Source of the DNA: Skermanella stibiiresistens SB22
GTDB lineage: Bacteria > Pseudomonadota > Alphaproteobacteria > Azospirillales > Azospirillaceae
Direction: 5' to 3'
NCBI RefSeq assembly: GCF_000576635.1
Contig: NZ_AVFL01000030.1
Span: 1-64,000, forward strand
DNA: 64,000 bases
A program made the position numbers and the translations under genes. Below, one piece after another: positions 47,134 through 55,937 of this stretch (positions within the stretch are counted from its first letter, which is position 1; each line of letters begins with the position of its first letter). The notes under the pieces were generated by a model. It saw only the letters and a list, made by a program, of their open reading frames with translations. It did not search any database and was not told the DNA's origin.

Positions 47134-48212
47134 CGCCGGGTATCCTCCTCGCGCGGCGCCTCGCGCTCGATCCGGACGGCGATATGGCCGCCTTTCCGCC
47201 CCATGCGGCCGTCGAACATGGAGACGTCGCCGCAGCGCAGCTCGATCGTGTCGTCGGGCGTGGCGTTCAGCAGGATGCGGGTGCCGACCTTCCAATTGAG
47301 CACGTCGTAGAGCTGGACCGTGATCTCGTCCAGCACGGCGCTGATCTGGACCTCGGTCATCCAAAGCTCGCTCGCCAAGTGGGTTTCCCAGATCGAGTCA
47401 CGGCCGAACTTCTCGCCCATGAACATCTGAAGCAGTAATTCGCGCACCGGTTCCAGCGTCGCGTAGGGGATCAGCAGCTCCAGCCGGCCGCCGCGATCCT
47501 CCATGTCGATCCGCAGCTTGGCCAGCACGGCGGCGTTGGCCGGGCGCGCGATGGTCGCGAAGCGCGGGTTGGTCTCCAGCCGGTCGAAGCGGAAGGTCAC
47601 CGGCGACAGCGGATCGAAGGCGGCGGACAGGTCGCTCAGCACGACATGGACCATGCGCTCGACCAGGTTGCGCTCGATCGTGGTGTAGGGACGGCCCTCG
47701 ATCCGCATCGCGGCGGTGCCGCGCCTGCCGCCCAGCAGCACGTCGACGATCGAGTATATCAGCGCGCTGTCGACCACCATCAGGCCGTAGTTGTCCCACT
47801 CCTCCGCCTTGAAGACCGACAGCATGGCCGGCAGCGGGATCGAGTTGAGGTAATCGCCGAAGCGGACCGACGAGATCTGGTCCAGGCTGACCTCGACGTT
47901 GTCCGAGGTGAAGTTGCGGAGCGAGGTCGACATCATGCGGACGAGGCGGTCGAACACCACCTCCAGCATGGGCAGGCGCTCGTAGTTGACCAGCGCGCTG
48001 TTGACCAGCGCCATCAGCCCGGAATTGTCGCCGTCGCCGGCGCCATCGCTGTCGAAGCCCAGCAGGCTGTCGATCTCGTCCTGATTGAGGACGCGGGTCG
48101 AGGTGCCGCCGCCTTCGCCGCCGCCGCCGTCGCTGCCCTCGTCGGCCAGCGCCGCCCATTCGGCGGCCAGCCGTTCCTCCTCGCTCAGGCCGTCCAGCTT
48201 GGGGTCGCTCAT
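47130..48212 (-). CDS. fliM: Flagellar motor switch protein FliM
   Basis: C-ring protein that binds CheY-P and reverses rotation. 360 residues. The N-terminal CheY-binding motif is VLNQDEIDSLLGF, preceded by a Gly/Glu-rich stretch of about 35 residues. The middle domain contains SLRNFTSDNVEVSLDQISSVRFGDYLNSIP, and the C-terminal SpoA domain ends the protein. FliN and FliG are not in this window. Confidence 0.95.
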   Translation of the reverse strand: MSDPKLDGLSEEERLAAEWAALADEGSDGGGGEGGGTSTRVLNQDEIDSLLGFDSDGAGDGDNSGLMALVNSALVNYERLPMLEVVFDRLVRMMSTSLRNFTSDNVEVSLDQISSVRFGDYLNSIPLPAMLSVFKAEEWDNYGLMVVDSALIYSIVDVLLGGRRGTAAMRIEGRPYTTIERNLVERMVHVVLSDLSAAFDPLSPVTFRFDRLETNPRFATIARPANAAVLAKLRIDMEDRGGRLELLIPYATLEPVRELLLQMFMGEKFGRDSIWETHLASELWMTEVQISAVLDEITVQLYDVLNWKVGTRILLNATPDDTIELRCGDVSMFDGRMGRKGGHIAVRIEREAPREEDTRR

Positions 48213-48252
48213 GCCATTGGTCCCGTCACGCTTCGCGCCATTCCGTACAAGG

Positions 48253-48840
48253 TCACTGGATCAGCATTTCGCGGAACAGGACATCCTTGACCTGCACCGG
48301 CTGGGCCGCCACCCCGACCCGCATCAATAGCTCCTCGCGCAGGCGGTAGATGCCGGCCGAACCCCGCAGATCCTCCAGCCGGAGTTCGCGCAGATAGACC
48401 TGGAAGTTATCGACGATGCGGGGCATGACCTTCTCGATCTCCGGAACATCCTCCGGCTTGGTGACCTCGATGCTGATGCTGATCTTGAGGAAGCTGGGAC
48501 GGCGCCCGGTGCTGTTCAGGTTGACCACCAGATCGGGGACGTTGAAGAACATGCCGCCTCCACCGCCATGACCCCCGGCGGGGGCGCCGTGGTCGCCGCC
48601 GCCCTTGGCCGGTTCTCCATGGGCGGGAGCCGCCTCGGTGCTGGCCGCGGCCTCGCCATGCCCCTCCTCCGCCGCCGGCTCGGCCGGGCTGAAGACGCCG
48701 GCGAAGAACGCGGCGGCGCCGCCCCCAAGCACCAGCAGCAAGGGCAGGACGACGAACAGCACCAGCTTCTTGCCGCTGAACTTTTTCCGCGGGACGGCAT
48801 CGCCCGCGGCATCATCCTCTTCGTGTGTTGCACCCGCCAT
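48253..48840 (-). CDS. fliL: Flagellar basal body-associated protein FliL
   Basis: A 195-residue inner-membrane protein that supports stator function. There is one helix (KLVLFVVLPLLLVLGGGAAAFFAGVF, about residues 23-48), a His/Gly/Ala-rich periplasmic linker, then the FliL domain (FFNVPDLVVNLNSTGRRPSFLKISISIEV ... LRLEDLRGSAGIYRLREELLMRV). ATG 48840 is preferred over GTG 48846. First gene of the fliL-fliM operon. Confidence 0.93.
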   Translation of the reverse strand: MAGATHEEDDAAGDAVPRKKFSGKKLVLFVVLPLLLVLGGGAAAFFAGVFSPAEPAAEEGHGEAAASTEAAPAHGEPAKGGGDHGAPAGGHGGGGGMFFNVPDLVVNLNSTGRRPSFLKISISIEVTKPEDVPEIEKVMPRIVDNFQVYLRELRLEDLRGSAGIYRLREELLMRVGVAAQPVQVKDVLFREMLIQ

Positions 48841-48953
48841 AATCACTGGGCTCCCTGCGACCGCCGCGCGTGCGAAAAACTAGGTAAACAGTTAACTCGG
48901 GATAGTTAACAAGTCATTGAAGCTACGCGGCTTTATTAACGGGGACTATCCGA

Positions 48954-48969
48954 TGCAAAGGTTGGACCA
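48954..48969 (-). promoter_or_regulatory. Candidate sigma-54 promoter for fliL
   Basis: On the minus strand TGGTCC-AACCT-TTGCA has the -24/-12 layout with an intact TTGCA; two bases of the -24 box differ. It is about 115 bp before the fliL ATG. Confidence 0.4.
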
Positions 48970-49244
48970 CCGCAACCTTTATTTATTTTTAATCATAATA
49001 TACACCGACATTCGAGGTTATGCCGGATAAGGCTCGCGCGGACGCCAGGGAGCGCTGGCGCCCGCCCGGTCCCGCGCGCGGGTGCTCACCCCGCCCCGGC
49101 ATCCTTTTCCCACCCATGGCGGCGCGGCACCGGCAAATTGTGCCGGGCAATCCCTGCTCCCATCTCCGACGACAGCCATCGCGGCGGTGTGCCGGGAGCG
49201 TCTTCTCCAGCGGCCACGCGGGTTTCCACCATCGCCCCAGGATC

Positions 49245-49260
49245 TGGCACGCCGTCTGCA
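49245..49260 (+). promoter_or_regulatory. Candidate sigma-54 promoter for flgF
   Basis: TGGCAC-GCCGT-CTGCA matches the consensus TGGCAC-N5-TTGCA except for one base in the -12 box. It lies 63 bp before the flgF ATG. Confidence 0.6.
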
Positions 49261-49322
49261 ATGGGGATCGTGGGATGGCGACGGGCGCCGAACCTCGGAC
49301 ACTGGAAGCGAGAGCGACGATC

Positions 49323-50048
49323 ATGGAAAACCCCATCTACATCGCCCTGTCGCGTCAGGACGCGCTGCGCCGGCAGATGGACGTCGTCGCCAACAACCTC
49401 GCGAACATGACGACGCCCTCCTACAAGAACCAGCGCATGATGTTCCTGGAGTATCTGGCCAAGCCGGCGGCGACGCCGGTCGAGAAGGTCTCGATGGTTC
49501 AGGACTACGGCGTCCTGCGCAACACCGCCCCCGGCCCTATCACCTCGACCAACAACCCGCTGGACGTGGCGCTGCAAGGCGACGGCTACCTCGCGGTCGA
49601 GACCCGCGACGGTCAGAAGTTCACCCGCAACGGCCACTTGACCCTGGACCTCGACCGCCAGATCGTCGACGTCAACGGCCTTCCGGTCCTGGACGAGCAG
49701 GACAACCCGCTGACCGTCCCGCAGAACGCGGGCGCCATCACGATCACGGCGGACGGCATGGTGTCGTCGTCGCAGGGCCAGATCGGCCGCCTGAAGGTGG
49801 TCCGGTTCGAGCGCGAGCAGTTCATGAAGGAACTGGGTGGTGGGCTCTACACCGCCGACGAGGAGCCGCGGCCGGCCCCCAACACCAAAGTCATCCAGGG
49901 CGCCGTCGAGGACAGCAACGTCCAGTCCGTCGTCGAGATGACCCAGATGATCGAGATCTCGCGGCAATACGCGAACAACCAGAAGATCATCGACGCCGAG
50001 CACGAACGGCAGCGCAACGCCATCACCAAACTGTCCCGGCTGAGCTGA
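49323..50048 (+). CDS. flgF: Flagellar proximal rod protein FlgF
   Basis: Proximal rod subunit, 241 residues. It begins MENPIYIALSRQDALRRQMDVVANNLANMTTPSYKNQ, the rod signature, and ends with the C-terminal helix SVVEMTQMIEISRQYANNQKIIDAEHERQRNAI. It is followed by flgG after 37 bp. Confidence 0.94.
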   Translation: MENPIYIALSRQDALRRQMDVVANNLANMTTPSYKNQRMMFLEYLAKPAATPVEKVSMVQDYGVLRNTAPGPITSTNNPLDVALQGDGYLAVETRDGQKFTRNGHLTLDLDRQIVDVNGLPVLDEQDNPLTVPQNAGAITITADGMVSSSQGQIGRLKVVRFEREQFMKELGGGLYTADEEPRPAPNTKVIQGAVEDSNVQSVVEMTQMIEISRQYANNQKIIDAEHERQRNAITKLSRLS

Positions 50049-50085
50049 AGCCCCGGCTACACCTGAAGAGAAAGAGGATCATCCC

Positions 50086-50871
50086 ATGCGTAGCCTGAGC
50101 ATCGGCACCACCGGCATGTTGGCCCAGCAGCTGAACGTCGAGACGATCTCGAACAACATCGCCAACATGACCACCACCGGGTACAAGCGCCAGCGCGCCG
50201 AGTTCCAGGACCTGCTGTACCAGAATCAGCGCCGCGTCGGCTCGACCTCGTCGGATGCCGGCACGATCGTTCCCTCGGGCATCCAGATCGGCGCGGGCGT
50301 CAAGGCCGCCGCCGTCTACCGGATCAACGAGCAGGGCAACCTGTCGGTCACCGACAACGCGCTGGACCTCGCGGTCAACGGCCAGGGTTATTTCCAGATC
50401 ACCATGCCCGACGGCGGCACCGGCTATACCCGGGCCGGTTCCTTCCAGATCAACGCCGAAGGCACCGTGGTCACCTCGGATGGCTACACCGTGCAGCCCG
50501 GCATCGTCGTTCCGGCCGACGCGGTCGACATCACGGTCAACGCCAGCGGCGAGGTCCAGGTCAAGCTGGACGGGCAGATCCAGCCGCAGACGGTCGGCCA
50601 GATCCAGTTGGCCGTGTTCCCCAACGACGCCGGCCTGGAGGCGATCGGCAGCAACCTGCTGCTGGCGACCCCCGCGTCTGGCGACGCCGTTCCCGGCAAC
50701 CCCGCCGCCCCCGGCTATGGCCGGCTGGTGCAGGGCGCCCTGGAAACCAGCAACGTCAACATCGTGGCCGAGATCACCAACCTGATCACCGCGCAGCGCG
50801 CCTACGAGATGAACTCGAAGGTGATCAGCACGACCGACCAGATGATGACCACCACCAGCCAACTGCGCTAA
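50086..50871 (+). CDS. flgG: Flagellar distal rod protein FlgG
   Basis: Distal rod protein, 261 residues. It starts MRSLSIGTTGMLAQQLNVETISNNIANMTTTGYKRQR, with LDLAVNGQGYFQITMPDGG in the middle and the C-terminal SNVNIVAEITNLITAQRAYEMNSKVI. Full length. Confidence 0.96.
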   Translation: MRSLSIGTTGMLAQQLNVETISNNIANMTTTGYKRQRAEFQDLLYQNQRRVGSTSSDAGTIVPSGIQIGAGVKAAAVYRINEQGNLSVTDNALDLAVNGQGYFQITMPDGGTGYTRAGSFQINAEGTVVTSDGYTVQPGIVVPADAVDITVNASGEVQVKLDGQIQPQTVGQIQLAVFPNDAGLEAIGSNLLLATPASGDAVPGNPAAPGYGRLVQGALETSNVNIVAEITNLITAQRAYEMNSKVISTTDQMMTTTSQLR

Positions 50872-50886
50872 GCGGAGGATCGATAG

Positions 50887-51840
50887 ATGAACAAGCTCTC
50901 CCGGATCGTCCTCGCCGCGGCGCTCTCCATTTCCGCCCTCTCCCTCTCCACAGCCGAGGCCGCCACCCTGCGGGCCGACGCCACCATCGACGGCGACACC
51001 GTCCGGCTGGGCGACCTGTTCGACGATGTCGGCGACAAGGCCGGCGAGCAGATCGGCCGCGCCCCGGCGCCGGGCAAGCGCGCCACTTACGACGCCAACT
51101 TCCTGTACCGGCTGGCCTCGTACCATCAGCTGTCCTGGCGTCCGGCCAGCGCGTTCGACCGGATCGTGGTGACCCGCGACAGCGCGGTCGTCAACGCCGA
51201 GATGATCCGCGCCGCCGTCGCCACCGAACTGGCGGACCGCACCGACGCCGACCGCCTGGATGTCGATCTGGACAACAAGCTGGTCGAACTGCATCTGCCG
51301 ACCGGTCAGGCCGCGACACTGCGGCTGGAGTCGGTGTCCTTCGACCAAGTCCAGGGCCGCTTCAACGGCGTCGTCGTGACGCCGGCCGACGGTCCGGACC
51401 AGACCCGCACCATGATCTCCGGCCGGGTCGCCGCGATCATCGAGGTTCCCGTCCTGACCAAGCGCGTCAAGCCCGGCGAGGTCATCACAGCGGGCGACAT
51501 CGGCTTCACCGAGGTCCGCATGAACCGGATCGGCGCCGAACTGCTGCGGAACGCCGACGAGTTGGTCGGCCAGACCCCGCGCCGGCTGATCACCGCCAAC
51601 ACCCCGGTCCGGGCCCGTGACATCCAGCAGCCGCAGGTCGTCAACAAGGGCGCGCTGGTCACCATGGTGCTCCAGCACAAGTCGATGATGCTGACCGCCC
51701 AGGGCAAGGCCCTGGAAGCCGGCGCCGACGGAGCGGTGATCCGCGTCGTCAACACGATGAGCAACCGGACCGTCGAGGCGGTCGTGACCGGCCCCAACCA
51801 GGTCGCCGTCATGAAGCCCGGCGCCACCGCGCTCAACTGA
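50887..51840 (+). CDS. flgA: Flagellar P-ring assembly chaperone FlgA
   Basis: Periplasmic chaperone for FlgI, 317 residues. The signal peptide is at residues 1-25 (AALSISALSLSTAEA), and SAF-type sequence begins near residue 190 (VLTKRVKPGEVITAGDIGFTEV, then GQTPRRLITANTPVRARDIQQP). It lies between flgG and flgH; flgI is not adjacent. Confidence 0.9.
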   Translation: MNKLSRIVLAAALSISALSLSTAEAATLRADATIDGDTVRLGDLFDDVGDKAGEQIGRAPAPGKRATYDANFLYRLASYHQLSWRPASAFDRIVVTRDSAVVNAEMIRAAVATELADRTDADRLDVDLDNKLVELHLPTGQAATLRLESVSFDQVQGRFNGVVVTPADGPDQTRTMISGRVAAIIEVPVLTKRVKPGEVITAGDIGFTEVRMNRIGAELLRNADELVGQTPRRLITANTPVRARDIQQPQVVNKGALVTMVLQHKSMMLTAQGKALEAGADGAVIRVVNTMSNRTVEAVVTGPNQVAVMKPGATALN

Positions 51841-51940
51841 TCCAGCAAGTCCGAAACAACCCAATCCGAGCCCTCCGGCGCCGACCCTCCCGAGCCGCCG
51901 ACCGCCCGCCCAACGGCCCGACCCTCCTAGGAATTCCGCC

Positions 51941-52738
51941 ATGTCCCTCGCCCGCATCGCCCTGATCGCCGCCGCCGCCGCTTCCCTCTCCGCCTGCAAC
52001 GCCGCGAGCCGTCTGGCCGATGTCGGAGGCACCCCGGCCCTGACGCAGATCGAGAACCCGAACCGCGTCCCCGGTTACGTGCCGGTCAGCCTGCCGATGC
52101 CGGCGCCGCAGACGGGAGTGCGCGAGGCCAACTCGCTGTGGCGGTCGGGCGCCCGGGCGTTCTTCAAGGATCAGCGGGCGAGCCGGGTCGGCGACATCCT
52201 GACGGTCACGATCAACATCAACGACCAGGCCCAGCTCAACAACCAGACCACCCGGACCCGCGCCAACAGCGAGAACGCCGGCATGCCCGAGGTCTTCGGC
52301 TTCGACCTCAACAAGATCCTGCCCGGCACCAGCGCCGCCAAAGCGCTGCTGGAAGGCAAGCTGGACGGCAACTCGACCCAGTACGAACCGGGCGGCCGCG
52401 ACAGCCTGCTGGGCCTGACCAGCGACACCAGCAACAAGGGCACCGGCCAGATCAACCGCAAGGAGACGATCACCCTCCAGGTCGCGGCCCTGATCACCGA
52501 CGTGCTGCCCAACGGCAACCTGGTGCTTCAGGGCCGCCAGGAGGTCCGGGTCAACTTCGAGGTGCGCGAACTGCTGCTGTCCGGCGTGATCCGGCCGGAG
52601 GACATCAACTCCGCCAACTCGATCAGCTACGAGAAGATCGCGGAGGCCCGCATCTCCTACGGCGGCCGCGGCCAGATCACCGACGTCCAGCAGCCCCGCT
52701 ACGGCCAGCAGATCTTCGACATCATCATGCCGTTCTGA
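51941..52738 (+). CDS. flgH: Flagellar L-ring protein FlgH
   Basis: Outer-membrane lipoprotein ring subunit, 265 residues. The lipobox is LSAC (Cys19). Conserved parts are SLWRSGARAFFKDQRASRVGDILTV, LLGLTSDTSNKGTGQINRKETITLQVAALI and the C-terminal YGGRGQITDVQQPRYGQQIFDIIMPF. Last gene of flgF-flgG-flgA-flgH. Confidence 0.95.
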   Translation: MSLARIALIAAAAASLSACNAASRLADVGGTPALTQIENPNRVPGYVPVSLPMPAPQTGVREANSLWRSGARAFFKDQRASRVGDILTVTININDQAQLNNQTTRTRANSENAGMPEVFGFDLNKILPGTSAAKALLEGKLDGNSTQYEPGGRDSLLGLTSDTSNKGTGQINRKETITLQVAALITDVLPNGNLVLQGRQEVRVNFEVRELLLSGVIRPEDINSANSISYEKIAEARISYGGRGQITDVQQPRYGQQIFDIIMPF

Positions 52739-52780
52739 TCGAGCCGGACCGGTTCGACACCCGAGACTTGGTTGCCGATG

Positions 52781-52815
52781 GCGGGGCGCCCTGGTTCAGA
52801 CCAGGAGCGCCCCGC
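52781..52815 (+). terminator. Hairpin after flgH
   Basis: A near-perfect stem (GCGGGGCGC-CCTGGT / ACCAGG-AGCGCCCCGC) with a 4-nt loop, 43 bp after the flgH stop. No T tract, so termination strength is unclear. Confidence 0.55.
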
Positions 52816-52982
52816 GGGCGTTCCGAAGGCAGGCGCGCCGCGTATGCGCCCGGGCGGGTGGGGGGATGGCGCGCTGTCCATCACCAACCGTTTCCCGCCC
52901 CCGAGCGTGATAAATCCCTCCACCCGCTGTTGTACTTTCCAAACCGAGGATGATCGGTTGGTCAACTGAAGGGAGATTGACG

Positions 52983-53063
52983 ATGTTGAAAGGTGGAATC
53001 CTCTGGATGATGGGCGTTCCGGTGATCGTGATCGTCGTGTTGCTGGTGATCGGCGTCATCTGA
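52983..53063 (+). CDS. 26-residue hydrophobic membrane peptide
   Basis: MLKGGILWMMGVPVIVIVVLLVIGVI, stop. It is one predicted membrane helix and little else. AAGGGAG stands 7-8 bp before the ATG. Very small one-helix proteins with the same Leu/Trp-Gly-x-Pro pattern occur in many bacteria, often induced by stress, with no known function. The reading frame is too short for most gene finders. Confidence 0.6.
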   Translation: MLKGGILWMMGVPVIVIVVLLVIGVI

Positions 53064-53119
53064 GCCGGCATTCGGCCAAAACCTCATCGCCAAAATTCTG
53101 GCCCCCACTTCCGGACGCC

Positions 53120-54433
53120 ATGTCGTTTGAAATCCCATCGCTATCCCGGCGGAACCTGATCAGAACGGGTTCCGCCGGATTGCTGACCGCCGTCGCCGCC
53201 CCCGCCATCATCGGCGTCGCCAACGCGGCGACGGGTCCGGCACTCCCCGGCCCTTCGCCACTGGATACCGGAAAGGTGGAAGGCGGCAAGGTCGAGTTCC
53301 CCAATTGGCGGGGTGAGGCGGACCGGCCATCGCCTGCGCCTCCGGCACCGCTGCCGCCGGATCAGCGGGTCGGTTTCGCGATCGTCGGGCTTGGCCGATT
53401 GTCGCTGGAGCAGATCTTGCCGGCCTTCGCCGAGTGCAAGAAGGCTCGCGCCGTGGCGCTGGTTTCTGGCTCGCCCGAGAAGGCCAAGCTGGTCGCGGCC
53501 CAGCATGGCATTTCGGACTCGGCGGTTTATGATTACCAAGATTTCGACCGGATCGCCGACAATCCCCAGATCCAGGCCGTCTATGTCGTGCTGCCCAATG
53601 GCATGCATCGAGAATACGTGACGCGCGCCGCCAAGGCGGGCAAGCATGTCCTCTGCGAAAAGCCGATGGCGAACAACTCCGCCGAGGCCCGCGACATGAT
53701 CGCCGCCTGCGATCAGGCCGGCGTCAAGCTCATGATCGCCTATCGCTGCCAGTACGAACCCTATAACCGGGAGACGATCCAACGGATGCGCTCCGGCGAG
53801 TTGGGTGCGGCGCGGTTCATCGAGGCGACCAACACCCAGGTGATGGGGCCCGCCGACCAGTGGCGCTTCAAGAAGGCGCTGGCAGGCGGCGGAGCCCTTC
53901 CAGACATCGGGCTGTACTGCCTCAACACGGCGCGCGCCATCACTGGCGAGGAGCCGGTCGAGGTCTTCGCACGGATCTTCAATCCCGATGGCGACCCGCG
54001 CTACCGGGAGGTCGAGGAGACGATCGGCTTCATGCTGCGCTTCCCCTCCGGGACCATCGCCAATTGCTCGTCCAGCTATGGCGCCCATGAGAGCAAGGAC
54101 CTACGGGTGCGAGCCGAGAAGGGCTGGATCAACCTGGAGAACGCCTTCGCCTACGAGGGCCAGGAACTGCGCGTCGCCCATCGCGAGGGCAAGGCGGAAT
54201 CCATCGAAAGGTTACGCCTGCCCCAACGGAACCAGTTCGCCCTGGAGATCGACCACATGGCGACCTGCGTCAAGGAGAACCGGGTTCCGCACACGCCGGG
54301 TCAGGAAGGTCTGCAGGACCATATCGTGATGGAGGCGCTGTACGAATCGGCCAGGACCATGGCTCCGGTCAGTCTGGCGGCGGTTGGCGAGTTGGACGCG
54401 ACACGGGGTCCGGAGCCTCGACAGGAGGGTTGA
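53120..54433 (+). CDS. Exported Gfo/Idh/MocA-family oxidoreductase
   Basis: A 437-residue NAD(P)-dependent oxidoreductase, related to glucose-fructose oxidoreductase. It has a twin-arginine signal (LSRRNLIRTG plus hydrophobic stretch, cleavage near ANAA, residue 37), so it is folded with its cofactor before export. The Rossmann domain follows a Pro-rich linker (VGFAIVGLGRLSLEQILPAF, about residue 90). The catalytic segment is HVLCEKPMANN, and the sheet domain follows. The sugar substrate cannot be read from the sequence. A 10-bp-stem hairpin (54410-54441) spans its stop and may end transcription from both sides. Confidence 0.85.
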   Translation: MSFEIPSLSRRNLIRTGSAGLLTAVAAPAIIGVANAATGPALPGPSPLDTGKVEGGKVEFPNWRGEADRPSPAPPAPLPPDQRVGFAIVGLGRLSLEQILPAFAECKKARAVALVSGSPEKAKLVAAQHGISDSAVYDYQDFDRIADNPQIQAVYVVLPNGMHREYVTRAAKAGKHVLCEKPMANNSAEARDMIAACDQAGVKLMIAYRCQYEPYNRETIQRMRSGELGAARFIEATNTQVMGPADQWRFKKALAGGGALPDIGLYCLNTARAITGEEPVEVFARIFNPDGDPRYREVEETIGFMLRFPSGTIANCSSSYGAHESKDLRVRAEKGWINLENAFAYEGQELRVAHREGKAESIERLRLPQRNQFALEIDHMATCVKENRVPHTPGQEGLQDHIVMEALYESARTMAPVSLAAVGELDATRGPEPRQEG

Positions 54434-54441
54434 GGCTCCGG
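54410..54441. terminator. Hairpin between oxidoreductase and egtD genes
   Basis: Inverted repeat CCGGAGCCTC (54410-54419) / GAGGCTCCGG (54432-54441) overlapping the stop codon of the plus-strand gene. It lies between two convergent genes with a 16-bp gap. Confidence 0.55.
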
Positions 54442-54449
54442 AGCCGCGT

Positions 54450-55451
54450 TCAGGCGCGAAGCCGGGACGGCGCTCCGATGGCTGTCAGCAGATGGACGCT
54501 GAATAGATCCTCGGCGTCCGTCCAGGTTTCCTCCAAATCCCAATGCGCCTCGCGCGCCAAGTCGGCGAACTCGGCGACCGCATATTTGTGCGACACCTCG
54601 GTGTGGATCGTCTCGCCCTCTTGAAAACGGAACGGCACCCCGGCGACCGTAATCGTCTGGGGCCGAAGGCTCTCCAGGTGCATCTCGATCCGGCCGAGCT
54701 GGTCATTATAGAAAGCCCGGTGGGCGAAGCTGGAAAGGTCGAAGGTGCCGTCCAGCTCGCGGTTGATCCGCTCCAGCAAGTTCAGATTGAACGCCGCCGT
54801 CACCCCGGACGCGTCATTGTAAGCGGCTTCCAGACGCGCCTTGTCCTTCTTCAAATCGACGCCGATCAGCAGCCGGCCGCCCACTCCCAATTGCCGACCC
54901 AGGCGCGCCAGGAAGGCTTTGGCCTCATCCGGCGAGAAATTGCCGATCGTCGATCCCGGGAAGAACGCCAACGCGCGTTCCGGGCCACCCTTCACCGACA
55001 AGGGAAAAGGGCGGTTGTAATCGGCGTGGATCGGCTTGACCGTCAGATCTGGATAATCCGCCGCCAGCCGCGCCGCCGAGGCTTCGAGATGCTCGCCGGA
55101 GATATCGACCGGAACATAGGCGGCGGGCTCGTCGAGCACGTCCAGCAGCAGGCGCACCTTGACGCTCGACCCGCTGCCGAGTTCCACCAGCGTCATTCCC
55201 CGGTCCAGCCGCTCCGCGATGTCGCCTGCGTGTCGCGACAGGATGGCCGTCTCCGTCCTCGTCGGATAATACTCGTCCAACTCGCAGATCCGGTCGAACA
55301 GCTTGGAGCCCCGTTCATCATAGAAATACTTGGCGGGTAGAGCCTTGACCGTCCGGCCGAGGCCGTCGAGAACGTCCTTGAGGAAGTCGGCGTCCCAATC
55401 CGCTTTGGTCGCGGGCATGTGGTCACGGCGGCTGGCTGTTCCATCCGTCAT
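54450..55451 (-). CDS. egtD: L-histidine N-alpha-methyltransferase (EgtD)
   Basis: Trimethylates histidine to hercynine, the first step of ergothioneine synthesis. About 333 residues. Diagnostic parts are LPAKYFYDERGSKLFDRICELDEYYPTRTE, the SAM-binding LVELGSGSSVKVRLLLD, YVPVDISGEHL and FFPGSTIGNFSPDEA, and near the C-terminus FRFQEGETIHTEVSHKY. ATG 55451 is chosen. No EgtB-type sulfoxide synthase is adjacent, so either it is elsewhere or another enzyme uses hercynine. Confidence 0.88.
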   Translation of the reverse strand: MTDGTASRRDHMPATKADWDADFLKDVLDGLGRTVKALPAKYFYDERGSKLFDRICELDEYYPTRTETAILSRHAGDIAERLDRGMTLVELGSGSSVKVRLLLDVLDEPAAYVPVDISGEHLEASAARLAADYPDLTVKPIHADYNRPFPLSVKGGPERALAFFPGSTIGNFSPDEAKAFLARLGRQLGVGGRLLIGVDLKKDKARLEAAYNDASGVTAAFNLNLLERINRELDGTFDLSSFAHRAFYNDQLGRIEMHLESLRPQTITVAGVPFRFQEGETIHTEVSHKYAVAEFADLAREAHWDLEETWTDAEDLFSVHLLTAIGAPSRLRA

Positions 55452-55540
55452 CTTGATTCCCCATCGTGATTGATTTGGCCGGAAAGCGGATCGGCCAGTT
55501 GGGCGACGTGGGCGGCGGGCGCCGTCCGCGGATCGTTCGC

Positions 55541-55822
55541 CTAGTCGGTCGCGCGGACGAGATCCTGGTATTCGGGATGCTTGTCCAGGAAGCCGCGCAC
55601 GAAGGTGCAACTCGGCACGACCTTCAAACCCCGGCGCCGGATATCATCAAGGGTGCCACGCACCAGCTTGGAGCCAACGCCGTGCCCGGACAGCGCGTCG
55701 GGCACTTCGGTATGGACCAGGACGATGGCATCGTCCCGCATCATGTATTTGATGAAGGCGACGGTGCCGTCGACGGTCATCTCGTACCGGTGCCGCGCCT
55801 CATTATCGGTAACTTCCGCCAC
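55541..55822 (-). CDS. Small GNAT-type acetyltransferase-like protein
   Basis: A 93-residue protein of the short GNAT group (YjdJ/NATD1 type). A beta region (YEMTVDGTVAFIKYMMRDDAIVLVHTEVPDAL) is followed by the acetyl-CoA loop SGHGVGSKLVRGTLDDIRRRG and VVPSCTFVRGFLDKHPEYQDLV. Its substrate is unknown. It is upstream of egtD in the same direction. Confidence 0.8.
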   Translation of the reverse strand: MAEVTDNEARHRYEMTVDGTVAFIKYMMRDDAIVLVHTEVPDALSGHGVGSKLVRGTLDDIRRRGLKVVPSCTFVRGFLDKHPEYQDLVRATD

Positions 55823-55937
55823 GGGGCGTTCTCCTCACGCTGGGTCCCATCCTGGAATGGGAACAGTCGGGGTGGCCGCTTGGTTCGCCGGCAACCGGCC
55901 ACCCCCGTGAGATAATGGGTGCTAGCCACCCCGCTGA

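Larger units (their letters stand above)
48841..49322. other. Divergent control region between fliL and flgF operons
   Basis: 480 bp without a credible gene. It is AT-rich in 48880-49020 and has three TTAAC half-sites (48891, 48906, 48936). Candidate sigma-54 sites face each operon (48954-48969 minus, 49245-49260 plus). Confidence 0.5.
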
